Source: an uncultured Lachnospiraceae bacterium (GTDB taxonomy: Bacteria; Bacillota; Clostridia; Lachnospirales; Lachnospiraceae). From it: a DNA stretch of 6,234 nucleotides. Where the stretch lies: the NCBI GenBank assembly GCA_910578715.1, contig CAJTRL010000103.1, positions 1 through 6,234 of the forward strand. Direction: 5' to 3'. The stretch's first letter is position 1, and the number at the start of each line of letters is the position of its first letter. Under the pieces are notes generated by a model. The model was not told the origin of the DNA. It worked only from the letters and a program-made list of their open reading frames with translations, and made no database searches. The position numbers and the translations under genes were made by a program. Positions 5,095-6,234 of this stretch are shown piece by piece.

Positions 5095-6234
5095 TCACTT
5101 CCATTCGTCTATTACTTTCTTATAAAATTCTAAATATTGCTGATATATTTTCTGAGGCTCAAGACGCTTTGTTACTTCCAACGCTTTTTGTCCCATTTTT
5201 TCTTTTTCTTCTGCACTCATGGCCATTGCTTCCCTGACTGCCTCCATATAAGATTCCGGATTATCTCTTTCACATAGGAAACCACTGACCCTGTCCTCGA
5301 TTAGCTGTTCAAAACTTGCCCCATCCGTTCCGATTACAATCTTTCCCATCGCCATAGCTTCAATACACGCATTGGAAAGATTGTCCATTCGATATGGCAA
5401 AAGACATAATTCCGCATTTTGTATAAATGGGTAAAGCTGTTCTCTCACCAGTCTTCCCGCATAAATCACTCTGTCGGCAAACTCTCCGGCGCTTTTTTTC
5501 ACGAATTCGTCCGCTTTTATCTTTTTCCCATTTTTATCAAGCAATTCTTCACTATTTCCGGCCAAGACCAAATATATCTCCGAATATTCCCGCAACAATT
5601 CATTTGCTAATTGCGCAACGACATGTGTTCCCTTTAAATACTTTAAACTGCCATAATGAATAATATACTTTTTGTCCCTAATGAGAGATTGATACAGGCT
5701 GTCATCCCAATTTTCTTCGTTTAAAATATACGGACTTTCTATTACTTTAGCCGTTATACCAAATTTTTCTTTTCCGATATTTGCTGATAAAGTGCTCGGA
5801 GATATAACATATCGGGATTTTTTAACTGGATAAGCCAATAATCTGTCTCCAATAAATAATTTAGCATCTCTGTATTGTATTGCCGTATTGGGTAAATCTG
5901 CCTCGCGACACGCATGTGCCCAACCCGATATTCTTATTACGTATGGGATTTTTTGACTCGCAAAAAGAGCCAGTGCGCTTAAATTACAATAATGGACAAT
6001 ATCTATTTTTTTCTTTTTACTTATTACCTTAATCTGTCTCCTTGTCTGTATACTCTTATAAACGCTCACCATAACCTTTCTTATCTCGACATAATTATTC
6101 GCTTTTCCAAAAGATAAACATTTTGCTGTTTTATCAAAAAAATCCCAGATTTTCTTCTTAATATATATTGACTTTACATTGATACTGTCGTCAAAAACCA
6201 ATTGCATTTCTTTAGATGTCACAAGCAATATTGT
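5095..6234 (-). CDS. GT4-type glycosyltransferase, N-terminus cut by window edge
   Basis: This is a predicted retaining GT-B glycosyltransferase of polysaccharide assembly. I see 379 residues, and the frame stays open to the right edge. The first visible segment TILLVTS reads like an internal beta strand, not a protein start. A TTG at 6228 could be read as a start but has no support; probably a few tens of residues, including the glycine-rich acceptor loop, lie outside. Visible motifs, numbered from the edge, are: IDIVHYCN (77-84), PYVIRISGWAH (97-107), the donor-side phosphate-binding region HYGSLKYLKG (193-202), VIYAGRL (256-262), and LLPYRMDNLSNACIEAMAMG (278-297). In the last of these the EX7E motif reads D284-x7-E292, a conservative Asp for the first Glu. 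VSGFLC (316-321) closes the nucleotide-binding part. The stop is at 5095-5097. It is the first gene of this block in transcription order within the window, and its promoter must lie upstream of the edge. Confidence 0.9.
   Translation of the reverse strand, partial: TILLVTSKEMQLVFDDSINVKSIYIKKKIWDFFDKTAKCLSFGKANNYVEIRKVMVSVYKSIQTRRQIKVISKKKKIDIVHYCNLSALALFASQKIPYVIRISGWAHACREADLPNTAIQYRDAKLFIGDRLLAYPVKKSRYVISPSTLSANIGKEKFGITAKVIESPYILNEENWDDSLYQSLIRDKKYIIHYGSLKYLKGTHVVAQLANELLREYSEIYLVLAGNSEELLDKNGKKIKADEFVKKSAGEFADRVIYAGRLVREQLYPFIQNAELCLLPYRMDNLSNACIEAMAMGKIVIGTDGASFEQLIEDRVSGFLCERDNPESYMEAVREAMAMSAEEKEKMGQKALEVTKRLEPQKIYQQYLEFYKKVIDEWK

Noticed and set aside
4552..5133. Plus-strand open frames of 94-97 codons that look hydrophobic, like small membrane proteins
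   Set aside because: Their Phe/Ile-rich character comes from reading Lys- and Glu-rich codons of the opposite strand; they overlap a confident glycosyltransferase along its length.
6226..6228. TTG as the start of the first GT4 gene
   Set aside because: The frame stays open to the window edge and the visible N-terminus lacks the first strand and glycine loop of GT-B enzymes, so the gene is more likely truncated by the window.
1..6234. CRISPR array, tRNA or rRNA gene, insertion sequence or attachment site
   Set aside because: Nearly all of the window is coding; I saw no regularly spaced repeats, cloverleaf-like segments, transposase motifs or terminal inverted repeats.

Overview
The window is one strand-biased block of surface-polysaccharide biosynthesis genes. 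All six recognisable genes lie on the minus strand, so transcription runs from high to low coordinates. Base composition is AT-rich. Strong Shine-Dalgarno sequences, AT-rich wobble positions and the protein families suggest a low-GC Gram-positive bacterium, most likely a clostridial (Lachnospiraceae-like) gut Firmicute. That assignment is an inference from style; no phylogenetic marker gene is present.

In transcription order the genes are: (1) a GT-B, GT4-type glycosyltransferase whose N-terminus lies beyond the right edge (5095-6234); (2) a second, divergent GT-B glycosyltransferase (3913-5067); (3) a two-domain protein with an SGNH/GDSL hydrolase-like domain followed by a Rossmann-like nucleotide-binding domain (2885-3844); (4) a third GT4-type glycosyltransferase (1591-2859); (5) a GT32 (DXD-containing) glycosyltransferase carrying an N-terminal Rossmann-like domain (507-1601); (6) a GT2 (GT-A) glycosyltransferase that starts with GTG and runs off the left edge (1-502). 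Genes overlap or are separated by 4 to 27 bases. The exception is the 68-base stretch before gene 3 (56 bases if its upstream ATG is used), which holds two short inverted repeats. No promoter or convincing intrinsic terminator was found, so this looks like the interior of a longer operon.

Together the five glycosyltransferases would add successive sugars to a lipid-linked repeat unit on the cytoplasmic face of the membrane. The SGNH-like protein is a candidate for a substituent-modifying enzyme (acyl transfer or removal). The genes expected elsewhere in such a locus (initiating phosphoglycosyltransferase, flippase, polymerase, chain-length regulator, nucleotide-sugar enzymes) are not in this window, so the type of polymer (capsule, exopolysaccharide or wall glycan) cannot be settled. 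The least ordinary feature is the pair of related-looking Rossmann-like domains, attached to opposite ends of two different enzymes of the same operon.
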